Assembly (NCBI GenBank): GCA_019359445.1
Contig: JAHHHJ010000007.1
Location: 176,142-240,141 of the forward strand
DNA from: Kastovskya adunca ATA6-11-RM4
GTDB taxonomy: Bacteria > Cyanobacteriota > Cyanobacteriia > Cyanobacteriales > Coleofasciculaceae
DNA length: 64,000 nt
Reading direction: 5' to 3'
Below are positions 35,672 through 44,135 of the stretch, piece by piece. Position 1 is the first letter of the stretch; each line of letters begins with the position of its first letter. The notes below the pieces were generated by a model. That model ran no database searches, had not been told where the DNA came from, and was given only the letters and a program-made list of their open reading frames with translations. The translations under genes were made by a program, and so were the position numbers.

Positions 35672-36502
35672 TTAGTCACCTTTTGTGCGCCAGATAGCAT
35701 CAGCTACTTGACAGATATCGCGCATTTCTGCTACGTCATGTACGCGAAGGAGATCTGCACCGAGGGCGATCGCGCTTGCACAAGCGGCTCCTGTACCCCA
35801 GAGGCGTTTTTTAGGGTCAGGTTGGTCTAAGATGCGACCGATAAAGCTTTTCCGGGAAACTCCTACGAGAATTGGCACCCCTAGAGGGCGAAAATCTGGC
35901 AACTTCCGCAAAATTTCCAGATTTTGCTCCATATTTTTGGCAAAACCAATACCAGGGTCAATAATGATGTGTGTTCGGTCAATTCCCGCCGCCACAGCCG
36001 CCCCAATTTGCCGCTCTAGAAACTCGTAAATCTCCCCAATTAAATCCTGATAATCCGTTAGCTTTTGCATCGTTGCTGGGGTGCCTCGGATATGCATCAA
36101 AATAATCGGTACACCTAGTTCAGCAACGACTGGCAACATCTGGGGGTCATAGGTGCCGCCAGAAATATCATTAACCGTATCCGCACCCGCTTCTACAGCC
36201 GCTCGTGCCACGGCGGAGCGGGTGGTATCCACAGAAATCGGCACGGAGGATTGCCCTCGCACAGCTTGCACTATGGGGATTACCCGCTCTAACTCTGCCT
36301 CTAGCGAAATTTGCTCGGCACCCGGACGCGTTGATTGTCCCCCGATGTCAATGATGTCCACACCCTCTGCTATGAGCCGCTGTGCTTGCGCTAAAGCAGC
36401 CGCCTGAGAGTTGAACTCTCCCCCATCACTAAAGCTATCTGGGGTGACATTCAGAACACCCATCAGGTAGGTACGTTGACCCCAGTTAAATAAGGTAGTC
36501 AT
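35672..36502 (-). CDS. folP: Dihydropteroate synthase
   Basis: Joins p-aminobenzoate to dihydropterin pyrophosphate in folate synthesis. The 276-residue protein has the family signatures MGVLNVTPDSFSDGGEF (residues 13-29), IDIGGQSTRPGA near 50, DTVNDISGG, IIDPGIGFAK and VGVSRKSFIGRIL. Normal length. The downstream tpiA gene product is unrelated; the two genes lie on the same strand but are separated by a palindromic element, so they are probably independent transcripts. Confidence 0.97.
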   Translation of the reverse strand: MTTLFNWGQRTYLMGVLNVTPDSFSDGGEFNSQAAALAQAQRLIAEGVDIIDIGGQSTRPGAEQISLEAELERVIPIVQAVRGQSSVPISVDTTRSAVARAAVEAGADTVNDISGGTYDPQMLPVVAELGVPIILMHIRGTPATMQKLTDYQDLIGEIYEFLERQIGAAVAAGIDRTHIIIDPGIGFAKNMEQNLEILRKLPDFRPLGVPILVGVSRKSFIGRILDQPDPKKRLWGTGAACASAIALGADLLRVHDVAEMRDICQVADAIWRTKGD

Positions 36503-36546
36503 TAGTAATCAATGGGAATAACTAATGGTTCATTGCCAGGATTTTC

Positions 36547-36650
36547 AGTCGGTCAACTTAAAAAACTAACTCCCCAGCCCCTTTCCTACTAGGGAAGAGG
36601 GGTCAGGGGAGAAGTTAGCATTTATTAACATTTAAGTAAGTTGACCGACT
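36547..36650. repeat. 104-bp palindromic repeat element
   Basis: Perfect 14-bp ends AGTCGGTCAACTTA (36547-36560) and TAAGTTGACCGACT (36637-36650), and a nested inner arm CTAACTCCCC / GGGGAGAAGTTAG with CCCCTTTCC / GGGAAGAGGGG inside. The whole element can fold into one long hairpin. No coding sequence and no clear target duplication. It separates tpiA from folP. Confidence 0.8.
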
Positions 36651-36679
36651 TACTAACCCGTCTTTGCTTCGCCAGCTCG

Positions 36680-37405
36680 CTATTGATAATTAACAATCCG
36701 TGCAAAGCTACCAGCTTCCAGGCTGGCACCTCCGACTAATGCTCCGTCAATTTCCGGTTGAGCCATGATTTCATCAATATTGTTTGGTTTCACCGAACCA
36801 CCGTATTGAATCGGCACATCAGGGTTAGTCAGACAGCTGCGAATCAGACCGATCACCCGGTTGGCTTCTGTCGCTTCACAGGTGTCGCCAGTACCGATCG
36901 CCCAAATCGGTTCGTAGGCAATGACAAGATGCTGCTGATCAACACCGTCTAAGCCTTTTTCTAGCTGAGTGTTAATAATGGTTTCAATTTCGCCAGCCTC
37001 TCGCTGTTGCTTCGTTTCCCCAACGCAAAGAATCGGGATCAGACCATAATTCTGGGCGGCTTTCAAACGTAGGTTGACGGTTTCATCGGTTTCGCCAAAG
37101 TATTGACGCCGCTCGCTGTGACCGACGATCGCATAACGTACCCCAATCTCTTGCAACATCGGGCCAGAGATTTCCCCGGTGAAGGCTCCGTTAGCTTCCC
37201 AGTGGATATTTTGTGCCCCAAGTTGCACCAGGCTACCATGCAAGTTTTTTGAGAGGGTACCTAGCGATGTGAAGGGAGCACACAAGATAACTTCCCGCTC
37301 TGATGGGGTTTCTTCTAGCTCAGGCAAAAACCCTTGTAAAAACTCAGAGGCTTCCCCTTGAGTTTTGTACATTTTCCAGTTTCCAGCAATGACTATTTTC
37401 CGCAC
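36680..37405 (-). CDS. tpiA: Triosephosphate isomerase
   Basis: Interconverts dihydroxyacetone phosphate and glyceraldehyde 3-phosphate in glycolysis and the Calvin cycle. 241 residues, full length. Catalytic residues are visible: Lys in AGNWKMYKT (10), His in [11 protein letters not shown] (near 93), Glu in [13 protein letters not shown] (near 165), and the phosphate loop YGGSVKPNN. The start codon is GTG at 37405; no ATG lies upstream in frame near enough. Single gene, separated from folP by a palindromic element. Confidence 0.97.
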   Translation of the reverse strand: MRKIVIAGNWKMYKTQGEASEFLQGFLPELEETPSEREVILCAPFTSLGTLSKNLHGSLVQLGAQNIHWEANGAFTGEISGPMLQEIGVRYAIVGHSERRQYFGETDETVNLRLKAAQNYGLIPILCVGETKQQREAGEIETIINTQLEKGLDGVDQQHLVIAYEPIWAIGTGDTCEATEANRVIGLIRSCLTNPDVPIQYGGSVKPNNIDEIMAQPEIDGALVGGASLEAGSFARIVNYQ

Positions 37406-37621
37406 AGCTTAACGAGATCTTCTCCAAACCACAACGCACCCTTTAGTTTATAGCTTTAGGGAACGGTTTATCTCCTCAACCGCAGAAGACTAACTTGAGA
37501 AATGTTTTACTGACACAATCTGAGCATAATTTTACTCTTGGTAATTTTTGCTCGTGCCCTACAATCGTGATGATTGTGCCTTAGTCTGTAAACCAATAAC
37601 ACTCAAGCCTTGCAGTTGGTT

Positions 37622-40396
37622 ATGCCAAATTTTCCTGAGCATCGTGGTGAACTACCAGAACGTCTGCATTGGTTAAATCTCGCCCACTATTCCCGGCTTG
37701 CCTACTGGGTTTATTTTCGTCCCCATTCCCTTCATTGCTATCTCTACCAGGCAAGTCCTGAGGTTTACCAGCTACGAGGCTACCGGAAGTTGTTGCAGTC
37801 TTGGAAGCTGCCTAGCTATCGAAATGTTTATCTCATGCTTCCTGTGGCGATCGCGTTATTTTCCCTATTTGTTGCCTTAGCGGTGGTGCTGTACGCCCTG
37901 GGAACGGTGCAGGGAAACACGGCTTGGGTGAATGCGCTGGCGGTAACACCGAATGGGCAAATTGCTGTTTCTGCGGCTGGCGATCGCGCGATTAAAGTGA
38001 AAGTGCCTTCGGCTGATAGTACGTTGAAGGTGTGGAACTTGCGCTGGGGTTCAGAACTGCACACCCTGCGGGGACATCGTTCGGGAGTCACGGCTGTGGC
38101 GGTAACGCCGGATGGCAAGCAGGCGGTTTCAGCATCACGCGATCGCACTCTCAAAGTTTGGGATATTCAAAAAGGTTCAGAGCTGCACGACCTCCGGGGA
38201 CACCAAGACTGGGTGACCAGTATCGTGCTGACTCCCGATGGGAAACGGGGAGTTTCTACGGGTGCTGACCGAACGCTCAGGGTTTGGGATCTACAGACAG
38301 GAAAGGAACTGCAAACCCTTGAGGGTCATAACGATATCGTCTGGGCAGTTGCCTTGACTCCTGATGGACAACGTGCGGTTTCCGCCAGTGGCGATCGCAC
38401 TTTGAAGGTTTGGGATGTACAGACAGGAAAAGAACTGTACACCTTAACAGGACATAACGCTTGGGTAACAGGAGTTGCCGTCACTCCCGATGGACAGCAA
38501 GCCATTTCTGCCTCCGTTGACCAAACCCTAAAAGTGTGGGACTTACAAACGGGCAGAGAACTTCAAACCCTTAGGGGTCATCAAGGCTGGGTCAAAGGTG
38601 TGGTGATTACCCCCGACGGACAAAGAATTGTCTCGGCGTCCGCCGATGGCACCTTGAAGATTTGGGACTTGCAAACTGGTAAAGCGTTGCACACCCTCAC
38701 CGGACATCAGGGTTGGGTGACAAGTGTGGCTCTTTGGGGCGATGGGCAAAAAGTTGTCTCGGCTTCCACTGACCAAACCGTGAGGACTTGGGACGTACAG
38801 ACGGGTAAAGCGTTGCACACTTTAACCGGACATCATGCTTGGGTAACAGCGATCGCCGTACTGCCCAACACCCCCCGCATCCTCAGCGCCTCTTTTGACC
38901 GCTATCCCAAACTGTGGAACCTAAATCGCGGTACAGAACTAACGATGAGTGGTGTAGTAACTCAATCAGTGGGATTAGATGTGGGCTTTACTACAGCTTG
39001 GGTTTTAGCCGCAATTTTTGCCGCCCTTAGTGTGGCATTAGTATTGGCGATCGCTATGATGCTGTTTGGCGTAGCAGGCAGCATTGTGGCTAGCTTGCTA
39101 TTTACTTTTGTGGGTAGCTTGGTCTTTTGTTTTGCCTATCTGGTTGTAGACCGGATTGCCTCTGACCCCTTACTCAAGGGTGCCTACAATGCCGTGAATA
39201 TCGGTACAGGTCTGATCGTCATTTTCGGAATTGTCTTGGGTATAGTGATCGGTGTCGCCTTTGGTTTAGTCAATCGCAAGACACTAGGAGTCTTTGCCAG
39301 TATCGTTTTCATTGGAGTGATTGGCATTGCCGTCGCTATTGTCGTTGCCAGTGTGGTAACGCCCTCAATTAGCTTTAAAGGTCGCTTGTTACCAGGAATT
39401 CGCGCCGGGATAGCCGTCAGCATCACCTTCAACTTGCTGGTGGCGCTGGGAGCGTTGCGGCTGCCGTTTTACCCGATTGAGTTCCTAATGGCGCTCTATG
39501 GGCGGTTTAACCGGGGATGGCATCCGGCGCTATGGGATGAGTTACTAGTCTTGCCTGTACCAGGAACAGGGAGGTTTTTGCGATCGCATCTGCGTGCCTC
39601 GGAACCGGAAGGACTGGCATCTGTCGCCGCCGTCGCTCGCAACCCGTTCCAGCGCGGTTATGCCCAACACGCCCTCTCTACCTATCTCCACTCCCAGCCT
39701 GACCCCCTACAGGCTCTCTATCGCCTGCTAAATCATCCCGCTCTCAACACCTACGCTGTCGCCCCTATTAGTCAGCCCGACTGGCAGCTATTGCCCACAA
39801 CTCGGCAGCTATTTTTAGGCGAACTGGCGCATCGCTGGGTAGATTGCAGCAGCGACGGTACAAACCAACTTACCGAAGGCGTCGTTTGGAATGTCACCAA
39901 ATTCAGTCGTAAACGCCAACAAACCCCCCTAACTCGATTGGCGGGAATGCTTTATGAGCTTTCCTACATAAAGGCACAAGATATTAATTTATCTAGTTAC
40001 GAGAAAGTTTATGGCAGTCTCGCACCGTACCCCGGCAGTCAAGAAATTGACGCTTCTTTTGCTGCTTTGTCTGATTTCTTGACTTACAACGAGTTAGGTG
40101 ATTTAAAAAAAGCGGCGATCGCTATTTCAAAACTCACGACTGATCAGACGGCGATTCGTCCGACAGTGCTAACAGCAAGCGATCGCTTAGGCAAAATTGC
40201 CGCCCTGGTGACTAGCCCACAGCCCAACTCAGTGGAACAATTAGCCACCTTTGCCCGCGCTACTCGTAGGCTTGACGTGCTAGATGATTACGTTGTTGAG
40301 CAAGTAGCTATGCCAGAGCAAAGCATTTTGCGGCGCATTGTCTACCAATGGCGGCAGTTGATTAGCAAAGCGGCAGGAGAGAGAGAAAGTATTTAA
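37622..40396 (+). CDS. Membrane-embedded WD40 repeat protein
   Basis: A 924-residue protein of unusual layout. Residues about 1-65 are soluble. A hydrophobic helix follows (NVYLMLPVAIALFSLFVALAVVLYALG). Eight WD40 repeats span about 90-435, mostly in the form 'TLRGHxxWVTxVAVTPDGxxxVSASxDxTLKVWDLQTGKEL'. At least four more hydrophobic helices occupy about 440-625, and a soluble, partly helical domain of about 300 residues ends the protein. The propeller presumably faces one side of the membrane and recruits partners. I start at ATG 37622; TTG 37610 is the longer option. No neighbouring gene indicates its role. Confidence 0.88.
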   Translation: MPNFPEHRGELPERLHWLNLAHYSRLAYWVYFRPHSLHCYLYQASPEVYQLRGYRKLLQSWKLPSYRNVYLMLPVAIALFSLFVALAVVLYALGTVQGNTAWVNALAVTPNGQIAVSAAGDRAIKVKVPSADSTLKVWNLRWGSELHTLRGHRSGVTAVAVTPDGKQAVSASRDRTLKVWDIQKGSELHDLRGHQDWVTSIVLTPDGKRGVSTGADRTLRVWDLQTGKELQTLEGHNDIVWAVALTPDGQRAVSASGDRTLKVWDVQTGKELYTLTGHNAWVTGVAVTPDGQQAISASVDQTLKVWDLQTGRELQTLRGHQGWVKGVVITPDGQRIVSASADGTLKIWDLQTGKALHTLTGHQGWVTSVALWGDGQKVVSASTDQTVRTWDVQTGKALHTLTGHHAWVTAIAVLPNTPRILSASFDRYPKLWNLNRGTELTMSGVVTQSVGLDVGFTTAWVLAAIFAALSVALVLAIAMMLFGVAGSIVASLLFTFVGSLVFCFAYLVVDRIASDPLLKGAYNAVNIGTGLIVIFGIVLGIVIGVAFGLVNRKTLGVFASIVFIGVIGIAVAIVVASVVTPSISFKGRLLPGIRAGIAVSITFNLLVALGALRLPFYPIEFLMALYGRFNRGWHPALWDELLVLPVPGTGRFLRSHLRASEPEGLASVAAVARNPFQRGYAQHALSTYLHSQPDPLQALYRLLNHPALNTYAVAPISQPDWQLLPTTRQLFLGELAHRWVDCSSDGTNQLTEGVVWNVTKFSRKRQQTPLTRLAGMLYELSYIKAQDINLSSYEKVYGSLAPYPGSQEIDASFAALSDFLTYNELGDLKKAAIAISKLTTDQTAIRPTVLTASDRLGKIAALVTSPQPNSVEQLATFARATRRLDVLDDYVVEQVAMPEQSILRRIVYQWRQLISKAAGERESI

Positions 40397-40441
40397 GGGT
40401 CTATGTCAGAGCTTGTAGAGACGGGATCAGCTCTCTTACTA

Positions 40442-41650
40442 TTAGCTCCCCTTGAGAAATTCAGCTATGCGTTGCACGGCTGTCTCTAGTTTCTCTGGCT
40501 CATGTACCAAAGCAAAGCGGACATAACCTTCTCCAGCTTTGCCAAATCCGGCACCAGGGGAAGCCGCCACCCCCGTCTTTTCAACCAATTGAGTGCAAAA
40601 GTCAATTGAGTTTTCTGCCCAAGGTTCCGGTAACTTTGCCCAAATGTACATGGTGGCGGCGGGGGTGGGAACTTGCCAGCCAATGTTTTGCAAGGCATGG
40701 ATAAAAGCGTCCCGGCGAGTGCGAAATGTTTTCACGGCGTCTTGAACGCCTCTTTGATCGCCCTGCAAGGCAGCGATCGCCCCCTGCAAAATTCCCCGAT
40801 ACTGGTTAAAATCAACAACCGCCTTTACCTGCCGCAAGGCTTGAATTAATTTGGCATTGCCGATGGCGTAGCCGATGCGGAAGCCCCCCATGTTGTAGGA
40901 CTTGGAGAAGGTAAAAAATTCAATTGCCGTCTCTTTATTGGTATCGGCTTGGAAAATTGAAGGCGCAAGGGACTGGGAATTAATAATTTCTCCTGTACCG
41001 TCTTCTTGATCGACAAACACCAAGTCGGCATAAGGGAAGTCGTGGACTAACACCAGATTATGCTGACGGCAAAATTCCACCGCTTCCTGGAAAAAAGATA
41101 AAGGCGCGATCGCGGTTGTCGGATTATGGGGATAGCTCAACACCATCATCCGCGCCTGTGACCGCACTAACGGCGGAATATCAGCAAAAACTGGCAAAAA
41201 GTTGTTTTCCGCTAACAAGGGCATCGGGTAAATTTGCCCCCCTGCTAGATAAACGCCGCCGACATGGGAGGGATAGCCAGGGTCTTGCAGTAGAGCAATA
41301 TCCCCAGGGTTCAGTACCGCTAGCGGTAAATGCGCCGTTCCTTCCTGGGAACCAATCAGCGACAATACCTCGGTTTCTGGGTCAACCAGGATACCAAACT
41401 TCTGGGTGTACCAATGGGCAACAGCTTGCCGGAAGTATTGGGTGCCATGAAAAAGCAAGTAACCGTGGGTACTGCGGTCTTGCAAGGCGTCACGCATGGC
41501 ATCTAGGACATGCTCTGAGGTGGGCAAGTCCGACGATCCTAAGGACAAATCGATAATGTCTCGCCCGGATGCTCTGGCTTTGGCTTTTGCCCGATCCATA
41601 TCGGCGAAGACGTTGGCTTGCAGAAGTTCTAAACGTTTGGCAAACTGCAT
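40442..41650 (-). CDS. Class I/II pyridoxal-phosphate aminotransferase (LL-diaminopimelate aminotransferase-like)
   Basis: 402 residues, full length for fold-type I aminotransferases. Key parts: substrate/cofactor loop LSLGSSDLPTSEHV, 'QDPGYPSHVGGVYLAGG', the N-P-T motif YPHNPTTAIAP near 177, 'VLVHDFPYADL' with the PLP-contacting Asp, and the Schiff-base Lys in FFTFSKSYNMGGFRIGY near 249, followed by the substrate Arg in GYVRFALV. It resembles the DapL/AlaA-like branch that cyanobacteria use in lysine and peptidoglycan precursor synthesis, but the true DapL is typically distinct, so specificity is left open. The thioredoxin gene lies downstream on the same strand. Confidence 0.88.
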   Translation of the reverse strand: MQFAKRLELLQANVFADMDRAKAKARASGRDIIDLSLGSSDLPTSEHVLDAMRDALQDRSTHGYLLFHGTQYFRQAVAHWYTQKFGILVDPETEVLSLIGSQEGTAHLPLAVLNPGDIALLQDPGYPSHVGGVYLAGGQIYPMPLLAENNFLPVFADIPPLVRSQARMMVLSYPHNPTTAIAPLSFFQEAVEFCRQHNLVLVHDFPYADLVFVDQEDGTGEIINSQSLAPSIFQADTNKETAIEFFTFSKSYNMGGFRIGYAIGNAKLIQALRQVKAVVDFNQYRGILQGAIAALQGDQRGVQDAVKTFRTRRDAFIHALQNIGWQVPTPAATMYIWAKLPEPWAENSIDFCTQLVEKTGVAASPGAGFGKAGEGYVRFALVHEPEKLETAVQRIAEFLKGS

Positions 41651-41718
41651 ACTAGTTATCAGTCATTGGTGCTATCTCCCCATCCCCTATTCACCCGGCG
41701 ACAGGGGACTTTCCAGGA

Positions 41719-41756
41719 TAGCAAGAGACAATGCTACAGGTAATTGCCTCTTGCTA
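41719..41756 (-). terminator. Hairpin between the aminotransferase and thioredoxin genes
   Basis: TAGCAAGAG (41719-41727) pairs with CTCTTGCTA (41748-41756); adding CAAT/ATTG after one mismatch gives about 13 paired bases. It lies just past the thioredoxin stop and before the aminotransferase start on the same strand. No T-run. Confidence 0.5.
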
Positions 41757-41764
41757 ATGGGTGG

Positions 41765-42091
41765 TTATCCTAGATGGCTTTCTAGCATACTTGCTATTTT
41801 TTGTTTGCCCACTGCGCCTTCCTGGGATTCTAGCAACTCTGTATTTTTATAGAGTCTGAAGGCGGGAACGCCTTCTACCTTACACGCTTGCACGGAATCA
41901 GGATTGGGATCGACTTCTATTTTGACTACTTTTAAGCGATCGCTATAGGCATCGGCAGCCCAATCTATTGATGGCGATACCAGTTTGCAAGGGCCACACC
42001 AAGATGCCCAGAAGTAAACCAGCACAGGCATTTCTGATTGTAAGACTTCGTTTTCAAACTCGGCATCGGTAATTGTAATAACGCTGCTCAC
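41765..42091 (-). CDS. Thioredoxin
   Basis: A 108-residue thioredoxin with the active site WASWCGPCKLVSP near residues 29-41 and cis-Pro in EGVPAFRLYK. The length is typical of a classical thioredoxin. I choose GTG at 42091 because AGGAG lies six bases upstream and homologues begin near here; the longer frame from 42154 adds 21 residues without conservation. The acidic character of the first helix (TDAEFENEVL) and lack of the usual TrxA 'WAEWCGPCK' exact form suggest a divergent typical-type thioredoxin. Redox partner unknown. Confidence 0.93.
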   Translation of the reverse strand: MSSVITITDAEFENEVLQSEMPVLVYFWASWCGPCKLVSPSIDWAADAYSDRLKVVKIEVDPNPDSVQACKVEGVPAFRLYKNTELLESQEGAVGKQKIASMLESHLG

Positions 42092-42160
42092 GTAAATCTC
42101 CTGGAATGGTTGGAAGCCCTGCCTATGAAAGAGCAGGGAGGAAAGCCGACTCAAGCGACT

Positions 42161-42304
42161 TTAGTCGCCTAACTCTTGATTTTCTCTAATCATCCGCTTT
42201 ATTGCTGCCGATAAACTACATCCCCACCCGGCTGCAATTTTTACAAGTTTTTCAAACTCGTAATCGTCTAAGTAGGCAGGGACAGGATGTTTTTTGGTAG
42301 GCAT
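42161..42304 (-). CDS. Small ribbon-helix-helix-like protein beside a TnpB remnant
   Basis: ATG 42304 to TAA 42161 encodes 47 residues, MPTKKHPVPAYLDDYEFEK at the start. The pattern is strand (KHPVPAYL), helix (DDYEFEKLVKIAAGWG), turn (CS) and helix (LSAAIKRMIRENQ), which fits the ribbon-helix-helix fold. A similar small protein is commonly found divergent to TnpB genes in cyanobacterial genomes, as I recall. The longer start at 42319 would place its first codons inside the 12-bp palindrome, which argues for 42304. The frame is intact while the neighbouring tnpB is truncated. Confidence 0.7.
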   Translation of the reverse strand: MPTKKHPVPAYLDDYEFEKLVKIAAGWGCSLSAAIKRMIRENQELGD

Positions 42305-42310
42305 AACCAG

Positions 42311-42340
42311 TACTAACATAGTGTTATTACTATGTTAGTA
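42311..42340. promoter_or_regulatory. Perfect 12-bp inverted repeat between the divergent RHH-like gene and tnpB
   Basis: TACTAACATAGT (42311-42322) and ACTATGTTAGTA (42329-42340) are exact inverted repeats with a 6-base spacer. It lies 7 bases upstream of the small gene's ATG and 20 bases upstream of the tnpB start, covering the shared promoter region. It is placed like an autoregulatory operator, or it may be the left-end hairpin of an IS605-type element. Confidence 0.7.
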
Positions 42341-42360
42341 TGTATAAAGGAGGTAAAGCA

Positions 42361-43089
42361 ATGTTTGGATGTCAACAAAATCTAATTTCAACGAATAAAG
42401 AAACTCAGGCAATTTTGAAATATCTTTGCTCTGAATTTGTAAAATTGACAAATTGCGGGATCTACTATTCACGCCAACTGTATTTCAAGACTGGCAGAAT
42501 TCCCAATCGTGCAGAGTTGCATAAAGTTTTAGGAACAGAAAACCGGAATCTGCACTATCGAGCCTTCTACTCCGACAGGGCGCAGCAAATCTTGACGGGC
42601 GTGGCAGAATCCTTTAAGTCATTCTTGGGACTACTCAAAGGGATAAAGAAAGGAACGGTGACGCAGCGCCCCAAGCTTCCTGGCTACCGTAAAGGTGGAA
42701 TGGCACTAGTAACGTTTACAGGACGCTCTGTAAAGCTTATAGATGGAATGTTGCGATTCCCTCTAGGAAGCAAGGTCAAGGCTTGGTTTGGGCTGGACTC
42801 TTTCTACCTGCCCATGCCATCTAACCTGGACTCCAATGTAATCAGAGAGTATCGAATTCTCCCTCGTAACGGCTGTTTCTATCTAGAACTTATCTACAAG
42901 ACTGCTACTATTCAGGCAGATGTAGATCCTACTAAATGCCTGTCAATCGATCACGGAATAGATAACTGGATAACTTGCGTGAGCAATGCAGGTACTAGTT
43001 TTATTGTTGATGGCAGGCATCTGAAATCATTAAATCAAGGAGACGCTCCATCGGAACGCCTCCCCTTGTGCAAGATGAAGAAGTTGTGA
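42361..43089 (+). pseudogene. tnpB: Truncated TnpB-type (IS605/IS1341) protein gene
   Basis: ATG 42361, with AGGAGGT upstream, gives 242 residues. The N-terminal wedge and recognition regions are present (for example RPKLPGYRKGG) and the RuvC-I motif is intact as CLSIDHGIDNWITCVSNAG with its catalytic Asp. The similarity ends just after FIVDGRHLKSLNQ, where an unrelated stretch (GDAPSERLPLCKMKKL) leads to a stop. RuvC-II, the zinc-finger and RuvC-III are missing, as is the 3' guide-RNA end. Full TnpB is about 380-410 residues. So it is a broken gene, not an active nuclease, probably cut by a deletion joining it to the 3' end of the Vipp1 gene. Confidence 0.85.
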
Positions 43090-43130
43090 GACTTGCCAGG
43101 GGCAATGATCTCACTAAACACTCAAATGAC

Positions 43131-43901
43131 CTACATCTGGTTGAGTTGCGATCGCAGAGACTCTAGCTCATCATCCACAGCAGAATCAGAGGGCGTCTTC
43201 TTTGTTTCCTCAGAAGCAGGCAACGCTTGTTGGTTTACAGAACCGCCAGTGAGACTGGCTTTCATGGCTGCCAATTCATCATCAACATCGCTGCCCGATT
43301 CCAGCATGGCAAATTGCTGTTCTAGGTCATTCCCTGTCAGCTCATGAGCTGCCTGAGAACGTGCCTCCAGTTCCAGCACTTTGTCTTCCATCCGCTCAAA
43401 GGCACCCATGGCGCTGCTTGTGCCCAAACGCCCAATAGTGCTTTGCAGTTGCTCGTTGGCTTTGGCTGCTGCTGCTCGCGACTTGAGCATGTCTTTTTTC
43501 GTCTTGGCTTCGGAAATCTTGCTCTCCAAGGCGATCAAGTTGCGCTTGAGCGTATCTACTTGACCATTTTGCTGATCGAGCTGGGTTTTCAGTTGGGTAG
43601 CCGTATCCGTATTCGTCTTCCGGCGCACCAGCGCTTCCCGCGCCAAATCTTCATCCCCTTTTTGTAGGGCTAACTGTGCCCGTTGCTGCCAACTGTTCGC
43701 CTCCGATGTCGTTTTGTTGTACTGTTGCTCAGTACGTTTTTGAGTGGCAATCGCCCTGGCAACTGCCTGACGCAGTTGGATCAGGTCTTCTTGCATGTCA
43801 ATAATGGCTTGCTCCAAAATCTTTTCTGGATCTTCTGCCTTACTGACCATGTCGTTCAGATTTGCCCGGACAACTCTGCCAAGACGATCAAATAATCCCA
43901 T
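43131..43901 (-). CDS. vipp1: PspA/IM30-family protein Vipp1
   Basis: Membrane-remodelling ESCRT-III-like protein needed for thylakoid formation and maintenance. The 256-residue chain starts with the amphipathic helix MGLFDRLGRVVRANLNDMVSKAEDPEKIL and then long coiled-coil helices (QLRQAVARAIATQKRTEQQ, EDLAREALVRRK). A C-terminal extension (DDELESLRSQLNQM) beyond the PspA core marks Vipp1. A related gene lies 234 bp upstream on the same strand. Confidence 0.93.
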   Translation of the reverse strand: MGLFDRLGRVVRANLNDMVSKAEDPEKILEQAIIDMQEDLIQLRQAVARAIATQKRTEQQYNKTTSEANSWQQRAQLALQKGDEDLAREALVRRKTNTDTATQLKTQLDQQNGQVDTLKRNLIALESKISEAKTKKDMLKSRAAAAKANEQLQSTIGRLGTSSAMGAFERMEDKVLELEARSQAAHELTGNDLEQQFAMLESGSDVDDELAAMKASLTGGSVNQQALPASEETKKTPSDSAVDDELESLRSQLNQM

Positions 43902-44135
43902 GACGCTTTCTATCCTCTCGGAGTGTACAAATTAGGTATGGCGCAGGTTCCTGCCCGTCAGCCTACTGATGTGAAGGTGCAAGTTACTGTACCTTCTCCC
44001 GTCTCCGGTCTTGAGCGTCAAGCGCGGAGTTACTCAAAACACCCATTGGGAAAACCTTAAAGACAGGATACTTCAGATCCAGTTTAAAAACTTTCAGAGG
44101 AAAAGTGCCAGCCTACGGTGAGTTTCTTTAAACTT

